From positions 1 to 64,000 of the forward strand of contig NZ_NPJI01000110.1 in the NCBI RefSeq assembly GCF_002251435.1: 64,000 bases of DNA. The letters run 5' to 3'. Origin of the DNA: Prevotella sp. P2-180 (lineage in GTDB: Bacteria > Bacteroidota > Bacteroidia > Bacteroidales > Bacteroidaceae). Below the pieces are notes generated by a model that ran no database searches, was not told the origin of the DNA, and was given only the letters and a program-made list of their open reading frames with translations. Of the stretch, positions 40,865-49,722 are shown piece by piece (position 1 is the stretch's first letter; each line of letters starts with the position of its first letter). Both the position numbers and the translations under genes were made by a program.

Positions 40865-43800
40865 TTATTTGATATACTTCTTTCCATTCTTGATATACAT
40901 TCCCTTGGTCGGCTCGCTGTTTATCTTGCGGCCTTGCAGGTCGTAGATGCCTGTGCTGCCTGATGCATCGGCACCCGACTCCGTATTGACGTGGATGTCC
41001 TCTATGCCTGTCGCCTCACCATCACCTATCACATTGATTGAGATGCTGCGCAACATTGTGGCAGGCTCAACTGGAGTGCTGGTGCGGTCGGTGGCAGAGA
41101 GATACCAGCGCTGAGGGAGAAGCACGGTACTCTCGGTGGTCTTGTATAACTTTCCGGCATCGAGTACAAAGTCCGTAGCTGCTGTCAGTCCTGTCTTGCC
41201 ATTCAGTGTACCAAAGAACTGGTAATAGCGAGTGACACTTGAACAGTCGATGCTCTTGTCGGCAGCAGCTGAAAACTCTGCATTCTCGAAGGTCAATGTC
41301 TTTTCGACTTCTTTCTCGGGAGCTGTCTTCATGCGCATGAGACAAGGAGTGAGAGCTGGTATAGTGCTGCCTTTGGTCACTCGTTTCACTTCGAGCACTA
41401 CATTGTACGTTCCGTTCTCTTGCTCGTATTCATGGAAATTGTTGATGGTAGCCATCTCATAATCAGACTCCAACTTGCTGCAGTCGATAGCGAACGGCAC
41501 ATACACCGCCATCCATTTGTCATCGTAGAACGTGCGTTTGTAAGCCAAGGAGGTGACAGTGAACTCTGCCTGGTTGTCGTATGCAGTGGCATCTGCCAAC
41601 GTGAATGATTCTACCTTATAAATACCATCCTCCAACTTTGCCTCTATGCTTCCGTCGCTTGTGGCATAATATCCAATATGTCCGCAGCCATCTCTCTTGC
41701 ATACCTTCTGATAGATATGCTTTGTTGTGTTGAGTGATACATCTCCTGGCATATCATGGTCTATCTTGACCTTAGTGGTATTCGCATAAGTATTTCCCGC
41801 ATTCGATGTTCCACCGCAAAACAGAATGGCATAATATACGGTATTGTTTCCAGTATTATTACATATAGGCCAAGTATCACCCTCAGCCGCAAGATTCTGA
41901 TACCATATCTGCGTGCCGTCAGTCTTGCCTTTATTGAGCAGATAGCACACCTCGCCACTCTTAAACTGTGCGGTGGTCTTGTATGTAGTGCCTTCAATGG
42001 CGGCGGTCTCGCTGTCGGCGAGGTAGTAGCAGTTGGTGATGGTTCCGGTGTTTGTCTGGCAGATGCCGCCGGCACCTTGAGAGCTTCCCGTGGTAGTTCC
42101 CATAAAGAAGCAGCTCTCTATCGTTCCGCTGTTTGTCTGGCAGAGACTTCCATTGGCACCTTCGTCTATTGTTGCCTCCGCTATGCCCAAGTTCTTTAAC
42201 GTGCCGCTGTTCTGAGCGAATAGGGCTGAAGAGGCTGAGCTGAAGTTCAGTCCGCTGATGGTATGTCCGCATCCGTCGAAAGTGCCGCTGTAGCCGCTGC
42301 TGCCTATGGCCGGCAGATTGTATGCATCTGTCAGTGTGATGTTTGCCATCAGGCCTGCGCATATTGCGGTGTAGGGAGTGGCAGTCTCTCCTTCAGCTGG
42401 GGTATATGTGCCATTGACTTTATTGGCAAATGTCTTCAAGTCATCAACCGTGTTAATACCATAAGAGAAATAACCTGTGTGATAGTTGGCATAGTTTTTA
42501 TTCCAATTACCCTCTATATAACTTGAAGCCCCCTTAAGTTTATCGCAATATCTGAACATATATGTATCAGATGTTACATTGTCTATAGTGAACTCGTCAG
42601 AGACATAGATAGTAGTAAGTGCATTGCAAGCATTAAACATATAATACATATCTGTCACCTGCGAAGTCTCGAAATCCGAAAGGTTGAGGGTGGTGATTTT
42701 TGTACAACTAAAGAACATTGAATTCATACTTTTCACCTCTGATGTATTGAGGTATTCCAAGCCCTCGATAGAGGCAAGGTTCGAACATTCATAAAACCAA
42801 TGATAGCATGTGACAGGTCTGGCGGATGCGAATGACGGTTCAAACACTACTTTGTTTATAGATGTACGATAGTTATACCATCCTTGATCTTGATTATCCG
42901 ATTTGATCGTACACAAGACCTCATTTTCTGCTAATTGAGAAATATTTGTATCATACTTGAATGTCAAGCTATTGTTGCTACTGTTGAATACAGCGTATGC
43001 CGAACAATCCCCGGAATTTTTAAAATATCCAGTTGTCGTATTAGCATACTCTGCATTCGTCTTGTCTGAGCTGTATGCAACTGCTCCTACAAGCGATGTG
43101 CAACCTGAAAACATATCAGATGATGATGTTCCGGCAGAGGTTGTGAAGTTGCTGGATGCATAAATGGTCGTGAGCTCAGAGCAACCAAAAAACATAGAGT
43201 TCATGTTATCGACATTCGCCGTATTAAAGCCACTCAAGTCAAGTGTGGTGAGGGATGAGCAGTTACGGAACATATTTTGCATATTCGTAACATCCACGGT
43301 GTTTAGGTTCTCAATGCCGTTGATGGTGGTAAGAGAGGTACAATTCTGAAACCAGCAGTAACACGTTGTGGGACGAATATCCTTAAACGACTCGTCGAAC
43401 ACTACCGTCGTGATATATGATGCTTGCGAATACCATTTTGGAGAGGTGGAAACATCAGGAATGTCATAAACCGTTATACCTTCTCCTCCCGTAGGTTTTT
43501 CACCATACTTGAATGTCAAGTTTTTGTCGGCATTTGTATATACGACGTATGCTCCCTTGGGGTTAGTTTCAGAACCCTTTATGGAGAAATATCCATCTGT
43601 AGTAGTAGCATAGTTTGCATCCGTCTTGCTCGAATTATATATTATGGCTCCTACAAGCAATGTGCAACCTGAAAACATATCATCAGATGATGTTACGGCA
43701 GTGGTTGTGAAGTTGCTGGATGCATATATGGTCTTGAGCTTAGAGCAACCATTAAACATATAACTCATGTCCTCGACTTCTTCTGTATTAAAGCCACTCA

Positions 43801-44776
43801 AGTCAAGGGTAGTGAGGGATGAGCAGTTATAGAACATATATTGCATATCCTCCACTTTCTCGGTTTTTAGGTTCTCAATGCCGTTGATGGTGGTCAGAGA
43901 GGTACAATTCTGAAACCAGCAGTAACACGTTGTGGGACGAATATCCTTAAACGACTCGTCGAACACTACCGTCGTGATAGATGATGCTTGCGAATTCCAG
44001 CCTGGAGAGGTGGAAACATCAGGAATGTCATAAACCGTTATACCTTCTCCTCCCGTAGGTTTTTCACCATACTTGAATGTCAAGTTTTTGTCGGCATCTG
44101 TATATACGACGTATGCTTCCTTGGGTTTAGTTTCAGAACCCTTTATGGAGAAATATCCATCTGTAGTATTAGCATAGCTTGCATCCGTCTTGCTCGGATC
44201 ATATTCTATGGCTCCTACAAGCGATGTGCAATCTGAAAACATGTAACTAGATGATGTTCCAGCAGAGATTATGAAATTGCTGGATGCATATATGGTCGTG
44301 AGCTCAGAGCAATTACAAAACATCATATCCATGTACCCAACATTCGCCGTATTAAAGCCACTCAAGTCAAGGGTAGTGAGGGATTTGCAGTTATAGAACA
44401 TCTTATCCATATCCGTAACACTCTCGGTGTTTAGGTTCTCAATGCCGTTGATGGTGGTCAGAGAGGTACAATCATTAAACCAGTTGAAACACCTAGTGGG
44501 ACGAGCATCCTTAAACGACCCGTCGAACACTACCGTCTTGATAGACGACGATACTTGTGACTTCCATTCTGGAGAGGAGGAAACATCAGGAATGTCATAC
44601 ACCGTTATACCTTCTCCTCTCGTAGGTTTCACGCCATACTTGAATGTTAGAGTACTGGTGGATGAATCAAACACTGTGTACATCACCTGCGCCCATGCCA
44701 TCTTTGGCATAGCCATTGCCGTTACGAGCAGAAGCATCGTGACGAGCCATCTGAATTGTGTTGATTCCTTTTTCAT
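40865..44776 (-). CDS. Giant BspA-like leucine-rich surface protein
   Basis: 1303 residues with a signal peptide (LVTMLLLVTAMAMPKMAWA). Three tandem modules of 188 residues, each with TFKYG-KPT-GEGITVYDIPD and BspA/DUF285 leucine-rich repeats (CTSLTTINGIENL, LTTLDLSGFNT), then a fourth diverged module. Next comes a GLUG-like segment (GTFDGCGHTISGLN, NTGTITNCYY; about 770-870) and a C-terminal adhesin-like part ending in GIYDLQGRKINSEPTKGMYI, a terminal domain frequent in Prevotella exported proteins and similar to type IX sorting tails. BspA proteins bind host matrix or other bacteria. Modules 2 and 3 are nearly identical at DNA level (564-bp period). Confidence 0.88.
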   Translation of the reverse strand: MKKESTQFRWLVTMLLLVTAMAMPKMAWAQVMYTVFDSSTSTLTFKYGVKPTRGEGITVYDIPDVSSSPEWKSQVSSSIKTVVFDGSFKDARPTRCFNWFNDCTSLTTINGIENLNTESVTDMDKMFYNCKSLTTLDLSGFNTANVGYMDMMFCNCSELTTIYASSNFIISAGTSSSYMFSDCTSLVGAIEYDPSKTDASYANTTDGYFSIKGSETKPKEAYVVYTDADKNLTFKYGEKPTGGEGITVYDIPDVSTSPGWNSQASSITTVVFDESFKDIRPTTCYCWFQNCTSLTTINGIENLKTEKVEDMQYMFYNCSSLTTLDLSGFNTEEVEDMSYMFNGCSKLKTIYASSNFTTTAVTSSDDMFSGCTLLVGAIIYNSSKTDANYATTTDGYFSIKGSETNPKGAYVVYTNADKNLTFKYGEKPTGGEGITVYDIPDVSTSPKWYSQASYITTVVFDESFKDIRPTTCYCWFQNCTSLTTINGIENLNTVDVTNMQNMFRNCSSLTTLDLSGFNTANVDNMNSMFFGCSELTTIYASSNFTTSAGTSSSDMFSGCTSLVGAVAYSSDKTNAEYANTTTGYFKNSGDCSAYAVFNSSNNSLTFKYDTNISQLAENEVLCTIKSDNQDQGWYNYRTSINKVVFEPSFASARPVTCYHWFYECSNLASIEGLEYLNTSEVKSMNSMFFSCTKITTLNLSDFETSQVTDMYYMFNACNALTTIYVSDEFTIDNVTSDTYMFRYCDKLKGASSYIEGNWNKNYANYHTGYFSYGINTVDDLKTFANKVNGTYTPAEGETATPYTAICAGLMANITLTDAYNLPAIGSSGYSGTFDGCGHTISGLNFSSASSALFAQNSGTLKNLGIAEATIDEGANGSLCQTNSGTIESCFFMGTTTGSSQGAGGICQTNTGTITNCYYLADSETAAIEGTTYKTTAQFKSGEVCYLLNKGKTDGTQIWYQNLAAEGDTWPICNNTGNNTVYYAILFCGGTSNAGNTYANTTKVKIDHDMPGDVSLNTTKHIYQKVCKRDGCGHIGYYATSDGSIEAKLEDGIYKVESFTLADATAYDNQAEFTVTSLAYKRTFYDDKWMAVYVPFAIDCSKLESDYEMATINNFHEYEQENGTYNVVLEVKRVTKGSTIPALTPCLMRMKTAPEKEVEKTLTFENAEFSAAADKSIDCSSVTRYYQFFGTLNGKTGLTAATDFVLDAGKLYKTTESTVLLPQRWYLSATDRTSTPVEPATMLRSISINVIGDGEATGIEDIHVNTESGADASGSTGIYDLQGRKINSEPTKGMYIKNGKKYIK
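43370..44490. repeat. 564-bp tandem modules inside the BspA-like gene
   Basis: For example GTTGTGGGACGAATATCCTT occurs at about 43366 and 43930 (distance 564), with a diverged third copy near 44494. Stretches of more than 100 bases are identical between the first two, showing recent duplication or gene conversion. Confidence 0.85.
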
Positions 44777-44805
44777 ATTATACTTTATTTATTATTTTGT
44801 CATTG

Positions 44806-44813
44806 CAAAGTTA
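44806..44813 (-). promoter_or_regulatory. -7 box TAACTTTG for the BspA-like gene
   Basis: TAnnTTTG match on the minus strand 30 bp before the start codon. A second candidate, TACTTTTG, lies at about 44966-44973, in sequence shared with the DUF4160 promoter. Confidence 0.55.
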
Positions 44814-44826
44814 AGATGTTTTGAAT

Positions 44827-45015
44827 GTCCCTAAATCATTATGAGTCAGGCGGTTGTATAGGGTAATGTATATGGTTGGCAATGCTGTCATACGTAGCTA
44901 ATGTTAACTAATTTAATCATGCTTTTTCTTTGCAGAAGTGTATCATATACAACTTCTGCGTTGCAAAAGTACACATTTTATTTCATATAAGCATCAAAAT
45001 CATCGGAAAATTATT
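44827..45015. repeat. Joined flanks of a DUF4160/DUF2442-type cassette (empty site, repeat copy B)
   Basis: 44827-44901 matches 35148-35221. About 44935-45015 (TGCAAAAGTACAC, then TTTCATATAAGCATCAAAAT) matches 35866-35945. In the first locus these flanks enclose the two genes; here they are about 35 bp apart and hold only a hairpin GCAGAAGT/ACTTCTGC (44932-44959). Confidence 0.65.
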
Positions 45016-45067
45016 CAATATTCTGACAATTTAACAATTATACACACCATTCCGCACTAAAATGTCT

Positions 45068-45136
45068 TATCTTTGCACCACAAGAACCCGCCAAGCCTCT
45101 CAACGATGCTCAAATGAGCGGGTCGTTTTATTTTAT
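45068..45136 (+). ncRNA. Promoter-hairpin unit ahead of the second Rpn gene (small RNA candidate B)
   Basis: TATCTTTG at 45068-45075, then a stretch of about 50 bases with stem ACCCGC/GCGGGT (45086-45091 with 45118-45123) and a following CGTTTTATTTTAT. Shares GCCAAGCCTCT-like sequence and layout with 36417-36486. Between 45137 and 45299 nothing further is seen. Confidence 0.45.
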
Positions 45137-45299
45137 GAAATATAATAAGGAATACTCATCACCATCTGAACTTATATCCATAATTTATCGCTGAAGGCAG
45201 GAAGAAAAAATGAATCAAGGCACTTGCCATGTGATTCTTCTATCCGTTAATTTTTTGTAAGATTTTCACCCCTTTTATTGCAGTTTCAACAAAAAGGAT

Positions 45300-45307
45300 T
45301 ATCTTTG
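45300..45307 (+). promoter_or_regulatory. -7 box TATCTTTG for the second Rpn gene
   Basis: Perfect TAnnTTTG match, 17 bp before the ATG at 45325. The frame start at GTG 45307 overlaps the box and is therefore rejected. Confidence 0.6.
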
Positions 45308-45324
45308 TGACCAAAAAGCGAGAT

Positions 45325-46209
45325 ATGGCAAAATACATTAATCCTTTCACCGATGTCGGTTTCAAGAGAATCTTCGGACAAGAGCTGTCGAAACCGCTGC
45401 TGCTCGACTTCCTCAATAGCCTTTTTGAGGGAGAGAAGCACATCGTCAACCTTACATTCCTCGACAAGGAGCAACCAGCACTGTTTGAGGAAGACAGGTC
45501 GCTGATTTACGACATATATTGCGAGACCGACGAGGGCGAGAAGATAATAGTAGAGATGCAAAACAAGTCGCAGCCATTCTTCAAGAACAGGAGCATATAC
45601 TACGTGTCGGAGTCGATAGCCCGACAAGGTGAGCGCGGTTCGTCATGGAACTATGAGATAGACTCTGTTTATCTTGTGGCGTTCCTTAACTTCAGCCCCT
45701 TGGATTTCAAGAAGCAGTTCCGCACTGATGTCGTTCTTGCCGAGAAGGACACGAAGGAGCTATTCTCCGACAAGTTGCGTATGATATACCTCCAGCTCCC
45801 ATTGTTCAAGAAGGATGCTGATGAATGTGAGAATCAAGTAGAGCGTTGGATTTATTTGTTAAAGAATATGGAAACACTAAACAGATTGCCCTGGGCTGCC
45901 CAGAGTGCCGTTTTCAAGAAACTCGAGAGCATAGCCGATGTTGGCGGTATGACCCGTGCCGAACGCCTGCAATACGACGAGGCACTGAAGAAATACCGCG
46001 ACACCATCAGTGTGTTTCAGGGTGTGAGATTGGAAGGCATTATGGAAGGCCGAAAGGAAGGCATGGAATTGGGCGTTCTAAAAGGCCGAGAGGAAGGTCT
46101 AAAGGAAGGTATGATTGCAAATGCCCGGAAGATGAAGGCATATGGTTTGGCATTAGAAATGATAGCCGACATAACAGGTTTAACAATAGATGAAGTGAGG
46201 GACTTGTAG
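45325..46209 (+). CDS. Rpn-family PD-(D/E)XK nuclease, second copy
   Basis: 294 residues from ATG 45325: MAKYINPFTDVGFKRIFGQE opens the family domain, SLIYDIYCETDEGEKIIVEM carries the catalytic Asp and ExQ (about residues 65-82), and the tail contains GMELGVLKGREEGLKEG plus MIADITGLTIDEVRDL. It is only distantly like the Rpn at 36742, but it is the parent type of the remnants at 496-642 and 37791-37816. Short leader (about 10 bases) after its promoter. Function as in the first copy: structure-specific or broad DNA nuclease linked to recombination, possibly defence. Confidence 0.9.
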   Translation: MAKYINPFTDVGFKRIFGQELSKPLLLDFLNSLFEGEKHIVNLTFLDKEQPALFEEDRSLIYDIYCETDEGEKIIVEMQNKSQPFFKNRSIYYVSESIARQGERGSSWNYEIDSVYLVAFLNFSPLDFKKQFRTDVVLAEKDTKELFSDKLRMIYLQLPLFKKDADECENQVERWIYLLKNMETLNRLPWAAQSAVFKKLESIADVGGMTRAERLQYDEALKKYRDTISVFQGVRLEGIMEGRKEGMELGVLKGREEGLKEGMIANARKMKAYGLALEMIADITGLTIDEVRDL

Positions 46210-46317
46210 TTCCTCACTTTTTTTAGGGGCGAAGGAACATTAGTTTTGATGAGGACTCAGCGAAGCTGGTTATAGCCCATTATAGTGAAATGTAAATAAA
46301 TGCCCAAATAGACATTT

Positions 46318-46357
46318 CTGGGGCTTTCCATGAAATCGGCTTCATGGGAAGCCCCAG
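46318..46357. repeat. 17-bp hairpin between the Rpn gene and the DUF6043 gene
   Basis: CTGGGGCTTTCCATGAA pairs with 46341-46357 (one G-T), loop ATCGGC. No T-run follows on either strand, so it may be a protein-binding or RNA-stability element rather than a terminator. Confidence 0.6.
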
Positions 46358-46483
46358 AATCGTATTTGCCGATGACACGAGAACACAAACTACAATTTTC
46401 TCACTACTAAAACTTACTTATGAGGGACTCACTACGAGCCTCCTTACCAAACCTATATATTTATATTACTAACAAAAACAAGT

Positions 46484-47620
46484 ATGGATTTTTTTGAAAT
46501 CGAAAAGGAATTGGAGATGCGAAGCTGCATCTCCAAGGGCATCTACGACAGGATGCATGAGTTGCGTTACCACATTGAGATGGAACTGAAACATCTCGGA
46601 GAATATCTGAAAATGGAAAACATTCCGAAAGCGTCGGCATCGTGGCTTATTGTTTATGCGGCTGAAAACGTGAGGGAGATGGCTAACACTATGGCTGACG
46701 TGAAGAAAATGGCGGAGGAATGTGTGCTGATGCCGGTGGAGAAATTTTGGGACGACGACATCGACAGAATGCTGAAGGCTTTGGCGCAGTTGGTGGACGA
46801 CATTGCGCAGAAGAGCGACAGAACTCAATACGACGTGTTCAGACATTCAGCATGCAGAGAGTTGGAGGTATATTACAAAATGGAGGAAAAGGTCTCGACA
46901 ATAGCGGAAATTGTGGTCGGATGGATTGCAAAACTTAGAAAGGAAATGGAGGAAGCGATGAAGATTATGAATAATCCTACGGAGAAAGCACGACTGTTTG
47001 ACAAGATGCTGGAGGCTTATACCGACGAGACAATGAATGACGAAGATCTGTGGATGGCTAACGACTGCCGAAAGGCTCTCGTGGATATGGCTTCGCTGAG
47101 TGACTATCTGAAAATGGCTTTGATTTTCGGCAATAATCATATTGCCCTGATTTCGAACCTGATGAAAAGCGGATGCACAGAGAGGCAGTTGATGACCGTG
47201 ATGGAGTATGTGAAGTTGACAGAAAAAGTGAGGCAGAGAAACAAAGGCGCACAGGGTGATATAGGACTCGTGAAAGTGAACGGAACGGAACGAGACCGAC
47301 GCTTCGCCTACGCCGTGAACAACGTGAAAAAGGAAGGGCTGATAAAATTCGGCTACGACTGGACTTGGATTGAGCTTTACTGCGAAGGTGAAATGACGGA
47401 TGCCAACTTCTCTACTCCTGCCTCGTTTCTCGACTATCTTTCGGTGCTCGGCATCGACTCGTTGCCCGACAGGACAACATTGGCGAAGAAGGTTGATATG
47501 GTGAAAGGTAAATATCCGAACTGGACGTTCAGCGACTCTAAAAACGCATCGGAAACGATGAGAAGACAACGTGTTGTCGGGCGGTTTATTTTCCACTACA
47601 ACAAATTTTTGAGACAATAA
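46484..47620 (+). CDS. DUF6043-type protein of a replication module
   Basis: 378 residues, soluble and helical; MDFFEIEKELEMRSCISKGI at the start and a C-terminal block that resembles a winged-helix region (GLIKFGYDWTWIELYCEGEM; LDYLSVLGIDSLPDRTT; SETMRRQRVVGRFIFHYNKF). Bacteroidetes proteins of this kind usually lie upstream of BT4734/VirE-type primase genes, as here. The function is unknown; the C-terminus may bind DNA. A 43-bp piece of its 3' end is found again as a vestige at 48053-48095. Confidence 0.72.
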   Translation: MDFFEIEKELEMRSCISKGIYDRMHELRYHIEMELKHLGEYLKMENIPKASASWLIVYAAENVREMANTMADVKKMAEECVLMPVEKFWDDDIDRMLKALAQLVDDIAQKSDRTQYDVFRHSACRELEVYYKMEEKVSTIAEIVVGWIAKLRKEMEEAMKIMNNPTEKARLFDKMLEAYTDETMNDEDLWMANDCRKALVDMASLSDYLKMALIFGNNHIALISNLMKSGCTERQLMTVMEYVKLTEKVRQRNKGAQGDIGLVKVNGTERDRRFAYAVNNVKKEGLIKFGYDWTWIELYCEGEMTDANFSTPASFLDYLSVLGIDSLPDRTTLAKKVDMVKGKYPNWTFSDSKNASETMRRQRVVGRFIFHYNKFLRQ

Positions 47621-47883
47621 TTTGGTGTTTTAACGGAAAAGTAGTATTTTTGCAATCGGGTTTTGAACGCACGGCAGGCGTGTCGGCGTGATGAGATACC
47701 TAATTCTTAAGATTGACATCATAAAGTGTTATCCCCTTTTTCGAAATGTGGCAATTTCAATGAAATGACAAGGATAATAACGGTTGATGTTCATGACTGG
47801 GATTATTGTACCCTTCGGCTTGAAGGGCATGATATATCTTCCAGGGCGTGAACTATCGTTGTTATTTGTCATAGGCGATGCCA

Positions 47884-48049
47884 CTGCCTGAAAAGGATAA
47901 TAACGATTAGTTTCACGCCTTTTTTGTGCTTTCAATCTATAATTCACTCAAAAATTCCCAATCATCCACAAAAGTTCCCAAAAAATTCACTCAAACGTTC
48001 ACAAAAGTTCCCAAACGTTCCCAAAAGTTCCCAAACGTTCACTCTGACA
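47884..48049. repeat. Direct repeat block 1 with decamer tandem repeats
   Basis: AAGGATAATAACGATTA, a T-rich stretch, TTCAATCTATAATTCACTC, then decamers of the type GTTCCCAAAC/GTTCCCAAAA and a terminal GTTCACTCTGACA. Block 2 (48155-48270) has the same order. A partial third copy of the AAGGATAATAACG part is at 47769. Confidence 0.8.
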
Positions 48050-48052
48050 TGA

Positions 48053-48095
48053 ATTCTCGACTATTTTTCGGTGCTCGAAATCGACTCTTTGACCT
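48053..48095 (+). pseudogene. Vestige of the DUF6043 gene 3' region
   Basis: ATTCTCGACTATTTTTCGGT and the following 23 bases match 47426-47470 in the DUF6043 gene with few changes, out of any long frame. Confidence 0.65.
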
Positions 48096-48154
48096 ACAAA
48101 AAACATATAATTTAGCACGAAAACTGTCGTTTTTATGGTTTTAAGGCGATTCAA

Positions 48155-48270
48155 CTGCCTTAGAAGGATAATAACGATTATTTTCATGCTTTTTTTGCGT
48201 TTTCAATAGAAAAATTCACTCAAACATTCACTCAAACATTCCCAAACGTTCCCAAACGTTCACGCTGACA
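48155..48270. repeat. Direct repeat block 2 with decamer tandem repeats
   Basis: Same sequence order as 47884-48049 but with fewer decamers (ATTCACTCAA, ATTCCCAAAC, GTTCCCAAAC). Ends in GTTCACGCTGACA. Confidence 0.8.
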
Positions 48271-48302
48271 ATTTTCCTATTGCCAGCAATATTTTCTTGC
48301 CT

Positions 48303-48428
48303 TAACTTTGCATAAGGAAAGCGGCATCTCGGCATAATTGCTCAAGCGAGCTTGGCAAATTCTGCTCTCGATTTGCATTTCCTTTGCATCGAAAACAAGA
48401 AACAATAATTTTTTAAAGGTAAGAAAAT
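48303..48428 (+). promoter_or_regulatory. Promoter and structured leader of the primase module
   Basis: TAACTTTG at 48303-48310 is followed by a leader with GCTCAAGCGAGC and GCAAAT/ATTTGC hairpins before the ATG at 48429. The four-gene operon downstream appears to start here. Confidence 0.5.
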
Positions 48429-48752
48429 ATGAGAATCAATTTTTTGAAAATCGACGTTTGGGGCAGGGAACTGCTGAACGTGAAAATGGAGAAGCGTACT
48501 ACTCACCAGTATTCGCTGCCCGACCATTGGGCTGACCTTACGGTGAAGTCGGTGTGGAATGAGGACAAGCAGGACGAACTGCTTTGTGCGGTGAGTCCTT
48601 GGTCGGCGAATGTGAACATCAAACTGAAACACCGGTCGATGATGGTGTTGTTTGAATTTGTGTTTGAACTGTGTCGTGGCGCAGCCGAAATCGGATTAAA
48701 GCTGAACGTGATGCAGGACAGTGACAAGGAACGACAACCATTGAACCCATAG
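48429..48752 (+). CDS. Hypothetical 107-residue protein of the primase module
   Basis: MRINFLKIDVWGRELLNVKM opens a small soluble protein with several Trp and a charged middle; no family recognised. It is the first gene after the structured leader and is followed by the small OB-like gene 76 bp on. The frame has good composition and no overlap with other genes, so it is probably real. Confidence 0.6.
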   Translation: MRINFLKIDVWGRELLNVKMEKRTTHQYSLPDHWADLTVKSVWNEDKQDELLCAVSPWSANVNIKLKHRSMMVLFEFVFELCRGAAEIGLKLNVMQDSDKERQPLNP

Positions 48753-48828
48753 TATTATTACGATGAAGATAATGATGTATATGGAGTACATCAAGAAGAA
48801 TAAATGTTTAACAAATTAATTTACAATT

Positions 48829-49107
48829 ATGCAAGTAATAGCAAAAATCGAGAAATGGGCCCAACAGCCCGACGTTCAGACTCAGAACGGAATGACAAGT
48901 AAGGCTCAGGTGGTGTTACGCTTCCCGGGCGGAAGAAACGCAGAAGGTTTCGTAGGCACTGTCTTTGGAGCGGTGGCAGGAAAGCCGTTGGCTGTAGGCA
49001 CGATAGTTGTGGCCGACGTGCATTTTGCCACACACGAGTACGATGGCAAGGTGTATCAGGACGTGAATATCTTTGACCTGATGCCGCTGAAGTCACCACA
49101 GCAATAA
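48829..49107 (+). CDS. Small OB-fold-like protein of the primase module
   Basis: 92 residues beginning MQVIAKIEKWAQQPDVQTQN. Alternating strands with glycine turns (VVLRFPGGRNAEGFVGTVFG, VGTIVVADVHFATHEYDGKV) look like a small OB fold, as in single-strand DNA-binding proteins or DUF3127. No diagnostic motif is visible, so this is structural impression. Its place before a primase-helicase gene fits single-strand binding. Confidence 0.5.
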   Translation: MQVIAKIEKWAQQPDVQTQNGMTSKAQVVLRFPGGRNAEGFVGTVFGAVAGKPLAVGTIVVADVHFATHEYDGKVYQDVNIFDLMPLKSPQQ

Positions 49108-49170
49108 AAGATTAAAAAATTAAAGAGGGTGGAAGGAGGAGGTGAAAAATAATTTATTAATTTAAGAAAA

Positions 49171-49710
49171 ATGAAGACAATTAATGTTAGGGCAGACTTA
49201 TTCTGCAAAGTGATTTTAGCCTCAATGGGCATCTCGAATGTTACTAATGAGAAGTTGGAAAAAGATGATGATGTCGTGGTATATACATGCGATGTGATTG
49301 AACAAAGCAACATGGTAATGGAATACGTGGCTTCCATCTTTTCAAATGCCAACATACACGGTAGTATGGGCAAGAATGGTTGGATGCGCGAACTTTGCAT
49401 CACAATGAAATATGACCTTGAGGAAATTAACGGAGTGAAATATCTCGTGGTGGAAAAGCAGTTTTTCGAAAGTATTGTTGAAATGCTTGTGAAACGACTT
49501 TTCGGAATATGCAGCAACGCGGAACTGATAGTGGAAGCTGTGGAAAAAATCAACCATACATCTGTCTATGATGTTTTTGTGAATGTAGAATATGAATCCA
49601 AACCGATATTTGATTTAGACCATGAATCAATCAAATTTATCAACTTCATCGGTAGCGGAATTGAAATTGCAGTTGAGGATAAAGAACATCTGTATATAAA
49701 CATTTATTAA
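49171..49710 (+). CDS. Hypothetical 179-residue protein of the primase module
   Basis: MKTINVRADLFCKVILASMG starts an acidic, cytosolic protein with no hydrophobic segment and no motif known to me. Located between the OB-like gene and two further small genes on the same strand with short gaps (63 and 12 bp), so it belongs to the same operon. Not recognised. Confidence 0.6.
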   Translation: MKTINVRADLFCKVILASMGISNVTNEKLEKDDDVVVYTCDVIEQSNMVMEYVASIFSNANIHGSMGKNGWMRELCITMKYDLEEINGVKYLVVEKQFFESIVEMLVKRLFGICSNAELIVEAVEKINHTSVYDVFVNVEYESKPIFDLDHESIKFINFIGSGIEIAVEDKEHLYINIY

Positions 49711-49722
49711 TAAGTATCTATT

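Noticed and set aside
46318..46357. Intrinsic terminator of the second Rpn gene
   Set aside because: The stem is strong but no T-run follows on either strand, so only an inverted repeat is recorded.
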